64,000 nucleotides of DNA from Nepenthes gracilis (lineage: Eukaryota > Streptophyta > Magnoliopsida > Caryophyllales > Nepenthaceae), in NCBI GenBank assembly GCA_033239525.1, contig BSYO01000033.1:5385501-5449500 (forward strand), written 5' to 3'. A program made the position numbers and the translations under genes. Positions 47,201-60,800 of the stretch are shown piece after piece (the first letter of the stretch is position 1; every line of letters begins with the position of its first letter). A model generated the notes under the pieces. The model made no database searches. It was not told the DNA's origin and saw nothing but the letters and a program-made list of their open reading frames with translations.

Positions 47201-50200
47201 AATTTTGTGATTTTAGGATTTCCAAGTCCCTCAATTCTTGTGATAGTTCAAGCACACAAAACTATCCTCATGTCTAACCTCAAGATTTTTCAGCTGACAA
47301 ATACGAGCATCGTCCTCGTCCCTATTACCAATATGGGTTTTATTAGTACTTAGGACAACCGGATTTTTATTAAGCACTGCAAGTCTAAGCTCATTTTCCA
47401 CAACAACAATGGCCTAGCCAAGAATATTCAAAAAGAACCACCAATAACGAGTTTGGGAGTATATATGGATATTTTTTAATACCAATGTTAATTGCAAGAA
47501 GGATATCCAAATCAACCATCCAATGATCGAAGTAATAAAGACGATGGATATACTCCTAGACGAAAATCGACATGTTGGTGATATTAAGGTAATTTCCACA
47601 ACCTTCAACTTCTATTAATATAATAGTATTTTATTTATCGATTATTACTTACTAGTATTAACTTAATTGAATGTTAGATGACACTACAAATTGTCTAATT
47701 CTCTATAGAGTGGTTGTAGATTGTGCTGTTCGAGAATGAATTTATCTAATTGCTAACTTGGCTATACTATGCAAAATATACAAGATTATAAGAATATTAT
47801 TTGCTCTTACTTTTTTAGTTATCAATAACTTGCATGCATGTATTTGGCAGTGAATAACAATTCATTCTTTTTGTTTGGTTTTATTTATCGTTTAAGATTT
47901 CTTGGTACAAAATTTAGGATTCAACGAGTAAAAATAGTCTAAAATACTTGAAATATGTAAAATATGATTAAATATAATTAAAATTTAATATTTATCTTAA
48001 TTTTGATGAGGTTAAAAAAACAATTGAGTTCGATATAGCCAACACTGATACGTATGGCCGATATTAATACTGTCATACCCGATATAAATACGACTATTTC
48101 GGTCCATGAATCGGTGTAAGCAGTGCATTTAAAGGGTAGGTCTCAATAAGAAGTCAGGGTAAGAGCTAGAATCCGTGAACTATGAAAAATTGGTGAAGGT
48201 GAAACACCAGTTCAGGCTAATTATATCAGAACGGCTAGGGATTTCAGGTGGAAGCCGGATGTTTGCCATCACATCAGCATATCAGGCCCTTAAAACCGTT
48301 CATGTAAATCAGGGCTTCTTTTTATTCTGGGACAAGAGATCAGTCTTGAGGCACCACTTTCATTGCATGCTGGGCATGTCATGATGGACTTCAGGAAAAA
48401 GAAACTTCGGTGAAGAAGCATATACTGATTATCTAAAATGTAGCCATTGTGAATACAAGTGGGAGAGCAATTTTATACCGCAAGTGTGGAAGGAGTCATG
48501 AATCTTCACTGTAAAGCATACAACCTTTACCATGTAGTCAGAAGATTGAATGGTTTAAGAGGAGATGCAAAGGCAGGGGAGCCACTTGATGGTGTTAAAA
48601 GGGCAGCTTTCCCAGGTTCAATAGTCCTCTGCTATTTCTTCAGCATTAGGTACTGCCAGGAGCCTTATTATGAAGACAAGCACATGCCAAACATGATATC
48701 ACAAAACCACACTCGCATTCCTATGCCATTATCCATCACCACAGCAGCAACCATTTTCACCTTCACCATCCCTTCTGTTGGAGTGCTCAGTTCTCTAACT
48801 TGAGAAATTTGGGAGTTTGACACCTTTCTTGTGTCTACCCAAAGAAATCAACAGTCATTCCTGTCACATAGACCTCTATTGGATTTCCCATTACTTCAAT
48901 GCAATGTCTATCACTGTGGCACCACCACGTTGCCCAAACAAAGGTAGAAAATCTTGTAGGATTGTCCCCATCCAATAGTTTCCAAACTGAAAATTCAGTC
49001 GGTAATAGAGTTCATTTTGAATCTGATTAAAACACACATCTCCCATGAAAAAAAAGTGAAGTTTTAACACATTTGTCTTTTTGCATCCCAACATAGCAAA
49101 AAACATGACTCAGCAGTCAGAATCTATTTTCCCCATTCACGGATTCTGATGAGTTGGCATAAAGATCTTACATGCTTCCCTAACGAACAGCTTAACTCTT
49201 GGCAGTGTATTAAGCTTCCAAATCTTCTCCTATGTTTAATACTCCATTCAGAGTTGGAGACCAGTTGAAATTAGTGTCTTTCCAGGGTATAAAGAAGTTC
49301 CCAGATGTCTTTCCAAATGCCATACTTGCCATAAGCCCATATTAACTGATCATTTGGAAGTCTGACTAATAGGAATGTGCAAGGTTGTATCAGCCATAAA
49401 TGGGAGAAATTTGACCAATAAGATGATCCTACTATTTCCATTTCCAGGTCCATCAACTTCGGTACCCATTCATCATATTGTTCAGTCAAGAAAATCATAC
49501 AAAAACTAAATGATACTGGCAGAAATTTTCCCATATCAATACATTTGCTCCAATCATCAATTGATATTCAACATGAATAGCTGGGATTTAATCCAACCAA
49601 TGCACTCAATATATCAGCCGCAGGACAGTACTCTGCATAAAGCACTCTTCCCACCATTCAATTTGAATCTTTCACCAACACTGGCATGCAGAAACTTCGC
49701 AACATTAGACTTTGCAAAATCAGAAAACTTAGCCAATGCATCTCTTTTGGTTCACAGTTTGTCCAACCCTTCCATTGAATTTCTCATAATTTGGCCCCAT
49801 CAAAGCCTAACCATTACTAATTTCATTTTGTCACACGAAGATGAAAAAAATGGAGTGCATTAATCACAAATAGGGATCGTTGGCCCTCAAACTACATAGG
49901 AATTTCTCTTACCACATTCAGGTTATTATTGATTTATGCACATAAAAGCAACTTCCATCCCTCACCCTTCTTCCACACTTTTCTTTTATCAACGAAAAAT
50001 CCTGTAACTTCTGTCAACTGTCATTTACTGAGCCAATCACATTTTTGAAAAGGGAAACTTGAACTTCCTATATCAATCTTTTATCAATGCACACTAATAT
50101 AAACCCAGAATCCCTTAAATTTTAAAGCTTCCTATAAATCACTCCAGTAAATATAATGCTCATCTATAACAACAATCAATGTGAGATCTTTGAGGCTTAC

Positions 50201-53200
50201 TTAAATGCACAGTATTTCCCGTTCACTGACTTCGTACACCAATTTTTCTAACTATACTTGAATTTAAGAACAGAGATTCATGCCATATGGTAGAATCAGT
50301 CAAACCAACAAATAGAGATCTGAGAAGTAAACCTAACAAGCAGATCTGACTAACCAAGGAAACACTCACATCACATGTCATCAGCATACGAATACGAAAA
50401 GTAAAACTTGGGCATATCAATCTTTAGCTGCCCGTGTAGGTAATTGATCTGATCAAGTTGTCCTACATGGGCTTTAGTGGCCAGCCCTGGGTGTTGGTTG
50501 TCCCACTCACTTGACGCGAATGTTGGTTGTCAGTCACCAATATTCAATTGTCTATTGCAGTTGTTGGTTAAAAATGATTTTGGTCATCTCGGTCATCAAA
50601 CAAGGGCCCTGACAGCAGTCAAGGGCATTCTTTGTCAGTTGCCAGCAATGATGGTCGGTCGAAACTTGCAAGTCCAATCTGTTGCCCATTTTAATAATGG
50701 CCACAATCATTTGTGGTTATGGAAACTGTCTACCAGTCATCAGCTGTTGATTGCCAATCACTTGTGGTGAAGATAGCCACACTGAACAGGAGTGTTGCAT
50801 ATATTAACGAACTATGCTCCAATAGTCAAAAGAGAATTGAGACTCAATTCTTGAGTTAAAATTCCAAGGATCTCATTTGGAGTTATTAAGATGTTTTTTT
50901 AGTCATATTACAAATTAATAGACCAGAAACTGGAATATAGATCTGAATTTATAAGGCCTAGCAAACAGCCTTGCAATTGCGGAGATGTTTTTTTTCTACT
51001 TATTCATAAAAAGATTGTAACTACAGATTCCAACCTTAAATGGTAGGACACGCAATTAAATCATAATTGGGCTATTGAACTCCAGTCCCAACCCCCAATT
51101 CTAAACGCTATTCATCAACCAAATGCAACCTCAGAAAAATGAAAGTAACAATAAGCAATGATATAATTATACAACTCATACTCACGTCAACAAGATCCTG
51201 AAACTTACCTTCTTACAGCCTGACGTTGCAGACCTGAATACTCTTTGATCTTGATTTGCAAATCAGAGAAAAAATTCAGCAAGGTGCAGAGCCGATGGGT
51301 TGACTCAACAGATGACGTGAACACAATGCATTTCTCCCCACTTAAGGTTTGCAGAAGGGCTACCAAAAAAAGGGGTTTATTCTTCGATTCACAAATCTGC
51401 AGAAATAACACATGCTCAGTGACAGACAGTTTGCAACCATGTGTACTCAGCAGGGACATATGACTTCTTTAAACACACTATTGGTGAACAAAAAAAAAGA
51501 CATGAAAGACCATACATCTAGAAATCAACTTAGCATTGAAGATATATGAAGAGAAGTAAAATCCCATATGTCAAAGTTGAAAAAGTAGTGGTGCTGACAG
51601 ACCAGTCAACCGATCAAGTGCCAAAAAAAGACTAAACTAATCCTGCTAGTTCAAGGTTTCAGAGAACCAAAACCAGTCCATCTAACCAAAAATAACTGGT
51701 GATGCGGGTTATCCCGGAATGTTGAATCAGTTCCAATGATTAGCCATAACTCATATTTCTCAATACCGTAATAATATTATGATATATTTCCATATCAGCT
51801 AACAAAGCCAATATAATAACCAATACAGCCCTATTAATTTATGATTTTCATAATATTTTTTTTGTCTGATATATCTAATACTAATACTTATTATTCGATA
51901 TAGACGATATCGATATAATGACTAAGACCGATATCAATACCAATAACGTTATTTTCATCCATGCATGCAACACATTTACAAACATGAGAATCTAAATTTG
52001 TAATTTATTCTATAGGTTTCCCAAAAATGAATAGTTTATATTAAATATAAAAAATAAATGGAAGTATAGGAGTACTACTTTTGTAAGAAGGTAAGTAAAA
52101 AAGAAAAAGTGAAAAAGTATACTACCATATAAGAACCCAGCTTAGTCATCTGGAGCACATCTTACATGATAAGAAAGTAAAATATATATAATATATATAT
52201 TACCTTTGTAATATCATATAAACAGACCAGTTGAACCAGCTGACCGCCAAGTATTAAAACCTCGAATTGGAAACAGAAATTCTAACAAACCAATTTGCAG
52301 TTTAACCTCAAACCATAGTCCGTCAGATAGGTCAACCTTTTCTTTGATTCAATTTTGGAGTTTTCAAAGTTGAAGTTTTCAGTTTATGGTTTTTTAAACA
52401 CTGACAAAGAAGTCATTTAATGGTAAAATATGCATACTGCATGACAGCATATTTTTTTTTTTTTTTAAAAAAAAAAAGCCCACTAATAAACACTGCATAG
52501 AAGCATTAGAATTAGGGAAGACAGTACCAAACGGTCTCTTGGTAGTAGCAATAAGATGCCAGATGAGTGGAGAAAGAATATAGTGGTATTCATATACAAG
52601 AACAAAGGGGATATATAGAGTTGCGCTAACCACAAAAGTATTTATCAATGAGTCATACGATGATGTGGGAAAAAGGTGGCCAACACGAGTTTTGTCCTCC
52701 AGCGCATCACAAAAAGAACCAAAACAATAGGTACAAACAACCACAGTTGCAGACAGAAATCATTCAACAATACTTTGTGCAATTACCTAAAAATGGTGCC
52801 TCAATGCACAAGACTCCCACATCATGGGGTTTGCGTGAAATAACATGTAAGCAGCCTTAACAGTATAATATAGAGAGACTATTTGTGTGTTTTGAGCTAT
52901 TGGTCACCAAATCAGAATTTGATCCCAGCACAGCATTCAAAATTCTCTTACTGATTTTCACTTGTGCATACATTATGGACCAGAGTAACTTGTTTCAAAG
53001 TTGTTTAAGCATTTATCAAAGCATGGTGATAACAACAGGATACAATTCTCATGTTCTCCTCTTTTTGTTTTAACTTTATTCTATTATTCCCTCCCAATAT
53101 CCAAAGAAGTCTACCATCAGAAGTGTTCTTCCATGCCCAATTCCGTCGGAGTGCCCATGTGAGTCAATATGTCTCGTTGTATTTTTTATATGCAAATTTT

Positions 53201-54806
53201 TATCAGTTTAAATGCAAATTCTTCATACATTGATTGTTCTGCTATATGTCTAGGCAAAAAACTCAACAAGCAATTGAATAACAATCTGATGCGGAGATTG
53301 ACTGCTCACAAATAGAAATAGCAAAAAAGTTAGAGAAAAATGGCTGGCCCCAACCATCAAAACTTCAAGCCCCTAAAAGTGTTGCTATTCCCATGTCACG
53401 ATAAATCAACTTAACCAGAGTAATCACCAGATAATAATTGGAGTGACCTCCTAGCTAAATAAAACAAGCAGAAAACAGACAAATTGTTTAAACTGAGGAA
53501 GTAGAGTACGCTTACACAAACACCTCTGCCATACCCCCCCCCCCCCCAAAAAAAAAAAGGAAAAAAATCTTGTTCCAGTAGATTGTTAATGATAATGCTT
53601 CCTTCCATGATACCACATGCAGTGATGGCCAAGGCACAAGTAATCAACCACATATCTTTTTTTGACCAAAAGCCACATTTGAGGCTTAAGCACCATCAAA
53701 ACTTGTTTAGCTGGATGTCATGGAAAAGTTCCTCAACTACCCCTTTGTTACTTCATTGCAGAAAGGTGGCGGTCAGTGCTTGATGTGTTGTCAACTTTTT
53801 ACAGATGAATAGCATTGAGTGCAATTGTTGGAAAAAACGGAAGGCATTGAGATAATTTATAATTTATGTACATACTTTTCTAAGTAATTCTACAAAACAC
53901 TGCTACAGGTTGTTTCTTTGAAAGGAACTGCAATCTCCAGATTTACTACAATGGCATTGCAATTTCTTTGTTTAGTTGGATATATGAGTGATAGAATATT
54001 TATTCCCAAAGAAATAACAATTACCAAAGATGTGGCACCACTAAAATGGTGGGGAGGTGAAGTTTTTTATCGTGGAATTCTGGGAACTGCAATTCTTAAT
54101 CAGCAGACAACGGCCACTCCTACCCCCATCAGCCACACTCAACCACCGACAGCACCACCCATGTAGGACATCCACCCCCACGGAGTAAGCCACCCATCTT
54201 GTGGTGCTGTCCTAGACCATGTCTGTTGCCAGCCACCACTGACAATCACCACAAGGAACAACTAGAGTTGCAATTCCTACACTATCAAAATCATCTTTTG
54301 GGATAGAATAGTTAATTCAAGTGCAAACCAAATAATGAATATTTATTACCACAATATAACCAATAATCCTTATTCATAGGTAATACTTATTTCAATCCCA
54401 CCTTATTTTAATCCGGCAACCAAATATAATATTAAGGAGAAAAATATACGTCTTATTACAAGAGCTTTTCATTGGATCAAGAATCATATTAATTTCAAAC
54501 TTGTAGACAAAGTTGTGACTTAGGATAAAATGAAATATCCTGCACACAGATCTTTTAACACTTCCAGCAGCAGCACATTTTAGTAGTACTATAATATGAG
54601 TTATCTGATTTCACCTACTTACGTGTTGAGCACTTTTCAGCAGCCTATTCCAGTTAAGAGATTATCGGTTAGTTCAGAATAATAAACTAGTCATAAGAGA
54701 GTCAAGGCACCAACTCCCAACCGAATGAATAAAAATTCAAATTTGACGCAAATTATATTCATATATATTATCACAAAGTTTTGACACAACACATTTTTGT
54801 TAGATA

Positions 54807-54850
<44 letters not shown>

Positions 54851-57800
54851 CATCCATCAAGAAGTTTCAAAGCATAAACACTGTGTAATTGATAAACAAA
54901 AAAGAGAGAGTGAGAATTATATTAAAATTCATCAAGAAATTTCAACATAGAAACATTGTTTAACTCATATATAAAACAGACACGGAGAGAAAGCGCAGAA
55001 TACACAAGCAAAGTTTTCCAAGACATCATTCTTGAGTCAGGAAAAAATGAGACAAGAAAAAAGCATTGTGGAAGCTTTTCCAAGCCAATTGTTGTGTAAA
55101 CAATCTTCCAACAATTATCTAGCTCCTAAAGGAGAGGTCTACGCAAAGTAGTTTGCACTCCACACTAACAATTCAACCGAAGGCAGACCTTTAGAACCTC
55201 AATAATGCATCCTTTAACGGAGAGCACAATCTGGGACAACTAATGATTGATGCCCTAATTGTGAGTCACCCATTCAAATCTCTAAGAAGCTAAAGGACAT
55301 TAGCCATTGGGTTTGACAGGAGAAAAGCATAGCTAACAATCACTGCTTTTACAAATAATGGCGAGTGCATAAATTATCGTGTATGTCAAACAGATAGTTG
55401 CTAAAACAGTTTTGTATGAAAGGCTGTTGCAACGCCAATAGCCGTGACAACCAAATTCCCTCCTAATTGATAATCGTCGTGCCATTATTTGCATTTGTAT
55501 ATTGAAAAAGGTGTCTGCTTCTGGATCCAGGACATGCCAAAGTGTATGATTCATATTCATTGAGATTTCCCCTCGATAGCTTGGCCTGATTTCAATAACA
55601 TAACACCTAAATATAAACAGAAGCAATCCCTCTCAATTGTGCACAGAATAAATTTATGGTATTGCTCAGTATTTTCATATGAAACATACACTCAGCAAAA
55701 CCAAAAGACAACAATGAAGTCTTTTTTAGATATTTTTCAATCTTGCTCATCAAGTCCACATAAAGAAGGAACAAGTTAGCACGTAGCATCACTAATATAG
55801 ATATGAGGCATACCAGTTTAAATGATTCGAGTTTTTCTGGAAGTTGATAACGCCTTTGGCCAGTCGTCATGAATAAAGGATGATGTAGATCCAGTTGAAC
55901 CAGTTTGCTAGGATCTTGGGTCAATGTAGCAGAGAGAACCATTTTGACAAGCCTGGGGTAAGATTTACCCTTAAAGCCCCTTTCAACACCACTGCAACAA
56001 TTAACATTCACTGTAAAATCAATGTCGTACAAATTTTATAACTCTTAGAGATGATGTTAACAGGCACCAGGTCACTTGCATTAAGAACTAAGTGACTCAT
56101 TCTGAAATAAATGATAAATTATTTTTTCACACATAGAGCCTGAAATGAGCATGTGCATGGCTTCAGTAACTGTCAATTACCACCACTACAGCAAACTCCG
56201 TAAGAGTTCCAAAGCCAGCCAAAATCTCCAGCGATAGAAAGGGATGAAAGAAGGGCTTTTTTCTCTTCTGGAAAGTACCACAAAAGTACATGTACCAAAT
56301 ATATCAACAGGTTAGTTGGCCTCATTTTGCTATGCCAACATCAAGCAAATGCTTAATGGATGGCCTGTTCTGAGCAGTGTTATTAAAAATGTGCTAGAGC
56401 AATGCTCTTAGACTTATGCCCAGGCCCTGAGCAAAAGTCCTAGTAGTACCTTGCACATACCCAAGCAAGATTCATTTTATGAGGACAAGGCACACAACTT
56501 CGGGAATTCATAGAATTTCTTAGAATTGAGATGGTTTCTTTTTAAATTGCTGTTTTGGATTTCACTTTTTTAGTACTACCCCATGGATGACCTTTTAGCA
56601 TACGAGAAATTATGTGAGGGAAATACACTTGAATTTTTATTTGAGGATGATTAAAAGATATGGATTCTATTAGTGCTAGATTAAGAATTAGTGTAAATGC
56701 CTCATTCAGAGAAAAAGCTTCATCTTCTTAAACATATTTATCTATAACTATTCTATTGAAACTTGTAGATAAGGAAGATACTAACTTAGAGGAGACAGAA
56801 GAAGAGGAAGAAGATATTGGAACTTATAAGTCTAATAAAAGGGAAGAAAATGGACTATTGTTTAATGATCTTGATAGATATCAGTCAGTGCTAGGAGTAG
56901 CTTGAGAATAGTATTTTGAATTCTCTAATTACCTTGATTGTTTTTGGGCATTTGTAGTGAAAAGTGGTTATTAATTATTATATTTATATCACTATTTGAC
57001 TATAAGTTTATGATTATTCTCTAGAATATGTTTAATAGTAATTCTTATTCAATTATCCATTTTAGCAATTGGAAATTCATTAAAAAAGTATCTTATATAC
57101 ATATTTCATAAACGCGAGCCTCCCTTCCTTCAAGCCCATGCCAGTGCCTTCTATCTAGGACCCAGAGACCCTTTGCTCCTTCATGTGCCTTTCACAATTG
57201 ACCCTTAGACAGATACTAACAATTGGGAAGAGAGCAGAACAAGGTAAGGCCAACTGTGAAAGAACAAAAACAAAAAAATTTCCCATGCCTCAATTTTAGA
57301 CATATCAAATTTGTTCACTGCCAACATCTTTATCAGTAAGTTGGAACCCAAGCAACTTAAATACTGGATCTAATGAACACAGCAATTTATATATACTGGA
57401 GACAAAGACAAACAACCATTAGTACTCACAGTCTCCTTATCGTTTTGAAGGAGCCAAGGGTTGAAGGAAGAAAGTCTTTGAGATGAGAAGATATTACATC
57501 AGTCAGTTGAGTCAACTTGAGCACAGTTGGTAACCAGGACTGATATGATTCCCTAAGCAATCGGTCTGTTTCATCAACTACCTAATATATATTGAAACAA
57601 ATCAGAATAAAATAATTTCTGAGACTAAATACAGCACCCAGAGATGGCCTCTGAGACTAAACTATCATACTATAAACAAAAAAATGTGGAACAAATTAAA
57701 CGTAACAGAATGAGTAATATGATAATAACAAATATTTCTACCAACTAGATCGCAATGGCCAAGACAAACAAAACATAATTACAACACAAACATCAAAATC

Positions 57801-60800
57801 AACAGTGTATTGTCTCCAACTATGGGAGCTTACCCATATGAATAATTTTCATGGAAGCTATCCCTGATACCAGATGGGAACACAAACACGCACATGCAAT
57901 AAATTCTTGTCACTCAAAGAGACACAGAAACTGATCACTTAGCTCACAAATCTTTAAAGATACAAAACCAAAAAGCTGACCATTAAAGAAATCCACCTAT
58001 TCAAGAAATCCACCAACAGATACAACACTCAGATAAACAAGCCCTAAGGCACAAGTTTCATTGATAGTACTCAAATATTTAATGCTTATATTGAGCACTA
58101 AGGAGCCCTTTTTATAGGCTAACCGGGAACAACCATCCAAGTATTGGAAAATAAGAAATCAAAGCTTGAAACAACCCTCCAAGCATAGGAAAGGGAAGGA
58201 ATTAAACCTAAGGCATGGGAAAATTACGAAACTAAACCAAAAGATAATTTCAAGATTAGGAAAAACAGAATTTATGCACAAAAATTGAATTTTTAGACTA
58301 GTTTTACAAGCTTGTCATAATTCTATAGGAATACCAACTTCTCAACATTAGAGGCGTTGGAAACAAGGAATTGAGAGCTTTCGGATGACACCCCAACAAT
58401 GGAATTAATCATGTGTATGTTGGACTAAAGTTGGGCTAATTTGTGATCAAATTGAGTGGGCCCGAAAAAATTCAAATGAGTTATTAGGTCTTGGATTTGG
58501 GCTAGAATTTCAGCCTCAATATGGATGTGGATTGGACAAGCTCCTACGTCAATCCCATCCTTTCTATTTATTTGGCCTAGAGTTTCATGAACCTTCCCAA
58601 TCTTGCTCATTAACTGTTTCATTTCTAGTCTCCTACACAAATATTAGCAAGAACAAAAAAAGGAAAAAAAATGGAAGCCAAGCATATGAGGCTCCACATA
58701 CTGCAAACTCTAATGAGGGTTAGATGTACAAAATTGTACCCCTACAATGCAAAAATGTTTCCATGGTTTAAACCATGACCTCTATCTAGTAATAAAGCAA
58801 CCTTCCAGTTATACTGAGGTTAACCCTCTAGGACAGGGAAAAAAGAAAAGAAAAAGCAGCAGCTAAGTGCTGCTATCCATCTTCTCTCTGGATGCTTGTT
58901 AGAGTTTTTAAGGACCTCTCATTCTTGCTTCTTCACCACTTCAGTTATTCTTCTCATACAAATTTCTAGCTGGATCAGAAAAGAAAATTCAAAGGAGCAT
59001 CCAGGTGCTTCCAGAAAATTGTTTGTTGTAATGGACAAAAAATTAACCAAAAAATGTTATCTCATCTTAACCAAAAGCAGGCTCCACACTCTTTTTGCAG
59101 ATTAACATATAGTGGCACACATCTTAAACTTTATCATGCTATTAGGTTTGATGGAATAGACATTACATTCTAGGCTTATTCCCACTAGAATAATATTACC
59201 TCATTTCTTTGAAGCTTTTGGATGGGAGCAGTTATTCACAAAAAATAATTATTACCCCAGAAATGTGAATAACTGATACAGGGGAAGGTGGTATTTTTTA
59301 TTTCTAGAGTATGGGGATAAATATTCCCAGACACAGTGATGGCCACCGTTGACTAGCGATTGTTGTGGCTGAATGACAATGGTAATGATTACTTCCATAA
59401 GGAATAGTTATCACCCGCACAACCAAACAATATAGCGATTATACCACCCAATTTCTTAGTAATACGTATATCTTATTCCACTCTAACAACCAAAAATTAC
59501 ACCAACATTTCTCTTTACTTCCCAATTGATTTGCTTCAAGTTTAAACCAAGAGTTGAAAAGGCTTCCTAAGACCATGTATAGTAGCAATTATTTTTTATG
59601 CTTATTTTTCAGCATGAGAGTTAGGGAGCTTGTTTAGATTCAGTTGTGTGCACACACCATTACCATTAATTTTTAAAGCTTATCTCAATACTTAGCTCCC
59701 TCCACAGTCCACAGTAATGCCTCTTTTCTAAGACTAGATTCAAGAGCTATGCAACAAATCAAGAATCACTGTCACATTATGACAATTGCAAAAGTGTGAC
59801 AAAAAATTATGCATACTCTCAACACTTGCAGCTTTTAGATATTAAGCAAATTGAAACACCACCCGTTCTACTACACTGACTCAACTGACAGCACTAAATA
59901 GACACTAGTTCTCAGTTCTGTTAAGCACCAATAATTGAAAGTAAACGGGCAGTAACAATTGTTCAACACATTAATTACAACGTAAAACAGTTGGTTCGGA
60001 ATCAGTGGAACTAGTTATTAAATATATTCAAGAACATAATCATGTCTCTATACAGGGTTATAATACACAATCAGCCCCAGAAAAACTTACAACAACAAGA
60101 ACATGGCAGAATTCCTTCTTTTTGTCTGGTTGCAGAAAACCCAACTTTGAATTTGATGTGGATACATGGTGGCTAATCTTCCAATTCCAAGGCAAGTCAT
60201 ACTAGACAAGCTATCTAGTTTCCTCAAAAATTCCAGTTTGACCAGACGCAAATGATTGATCAGCACCTTAATTTTTTTCCAAATCAGATAAAAAAATCTA
60301 CGACCATGAGGTATCAACATGATGTTTGGATTTTAAAGTTCTCCAACTACTATAGCATGCTTCTGTTTGGGAATCCTGTGAGGTTGTCAAATTTCTTCTG
60401 AAGTACTACATAATGTTGGCATCATCATCTTCAAATAAAAAATGTCCTCCATTAATCCTTCCGCAGCTCCTATTTTGAAAAGATTCTAAAGAATAAACTC
60501 TCTAGTTTCTTCTTCACAGCTTAACACTCTTCCGCTTCTTTACCCCATAAATTCCAATCAAAATCATTTTCCTATTTCTTCAATCACTTAAACCATGGAT
60601 GAAAATATCAACAAATATTATACATATCAACCGATATGTATTATTATCAGCGGCCTCGATATCAATATTTTCTGATACAGCGATAATATCGTAATATTTT
60701 TTCATATTGGTTGCTACAGCAAATATATTTATTGATATTCAAAATATCAATTGACACATTCCTATTAATTTATGATTCTCATAAATTTTTCCCATCTGAT

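Noticed and set aside
48459..49863. Open frames of 87-117 codons on both strands in the RH1 intron
   Set aside because: No motif, splice-compatible neighbour or family resemblance could be found; length alone is not enough in this less AT-rich stretch.
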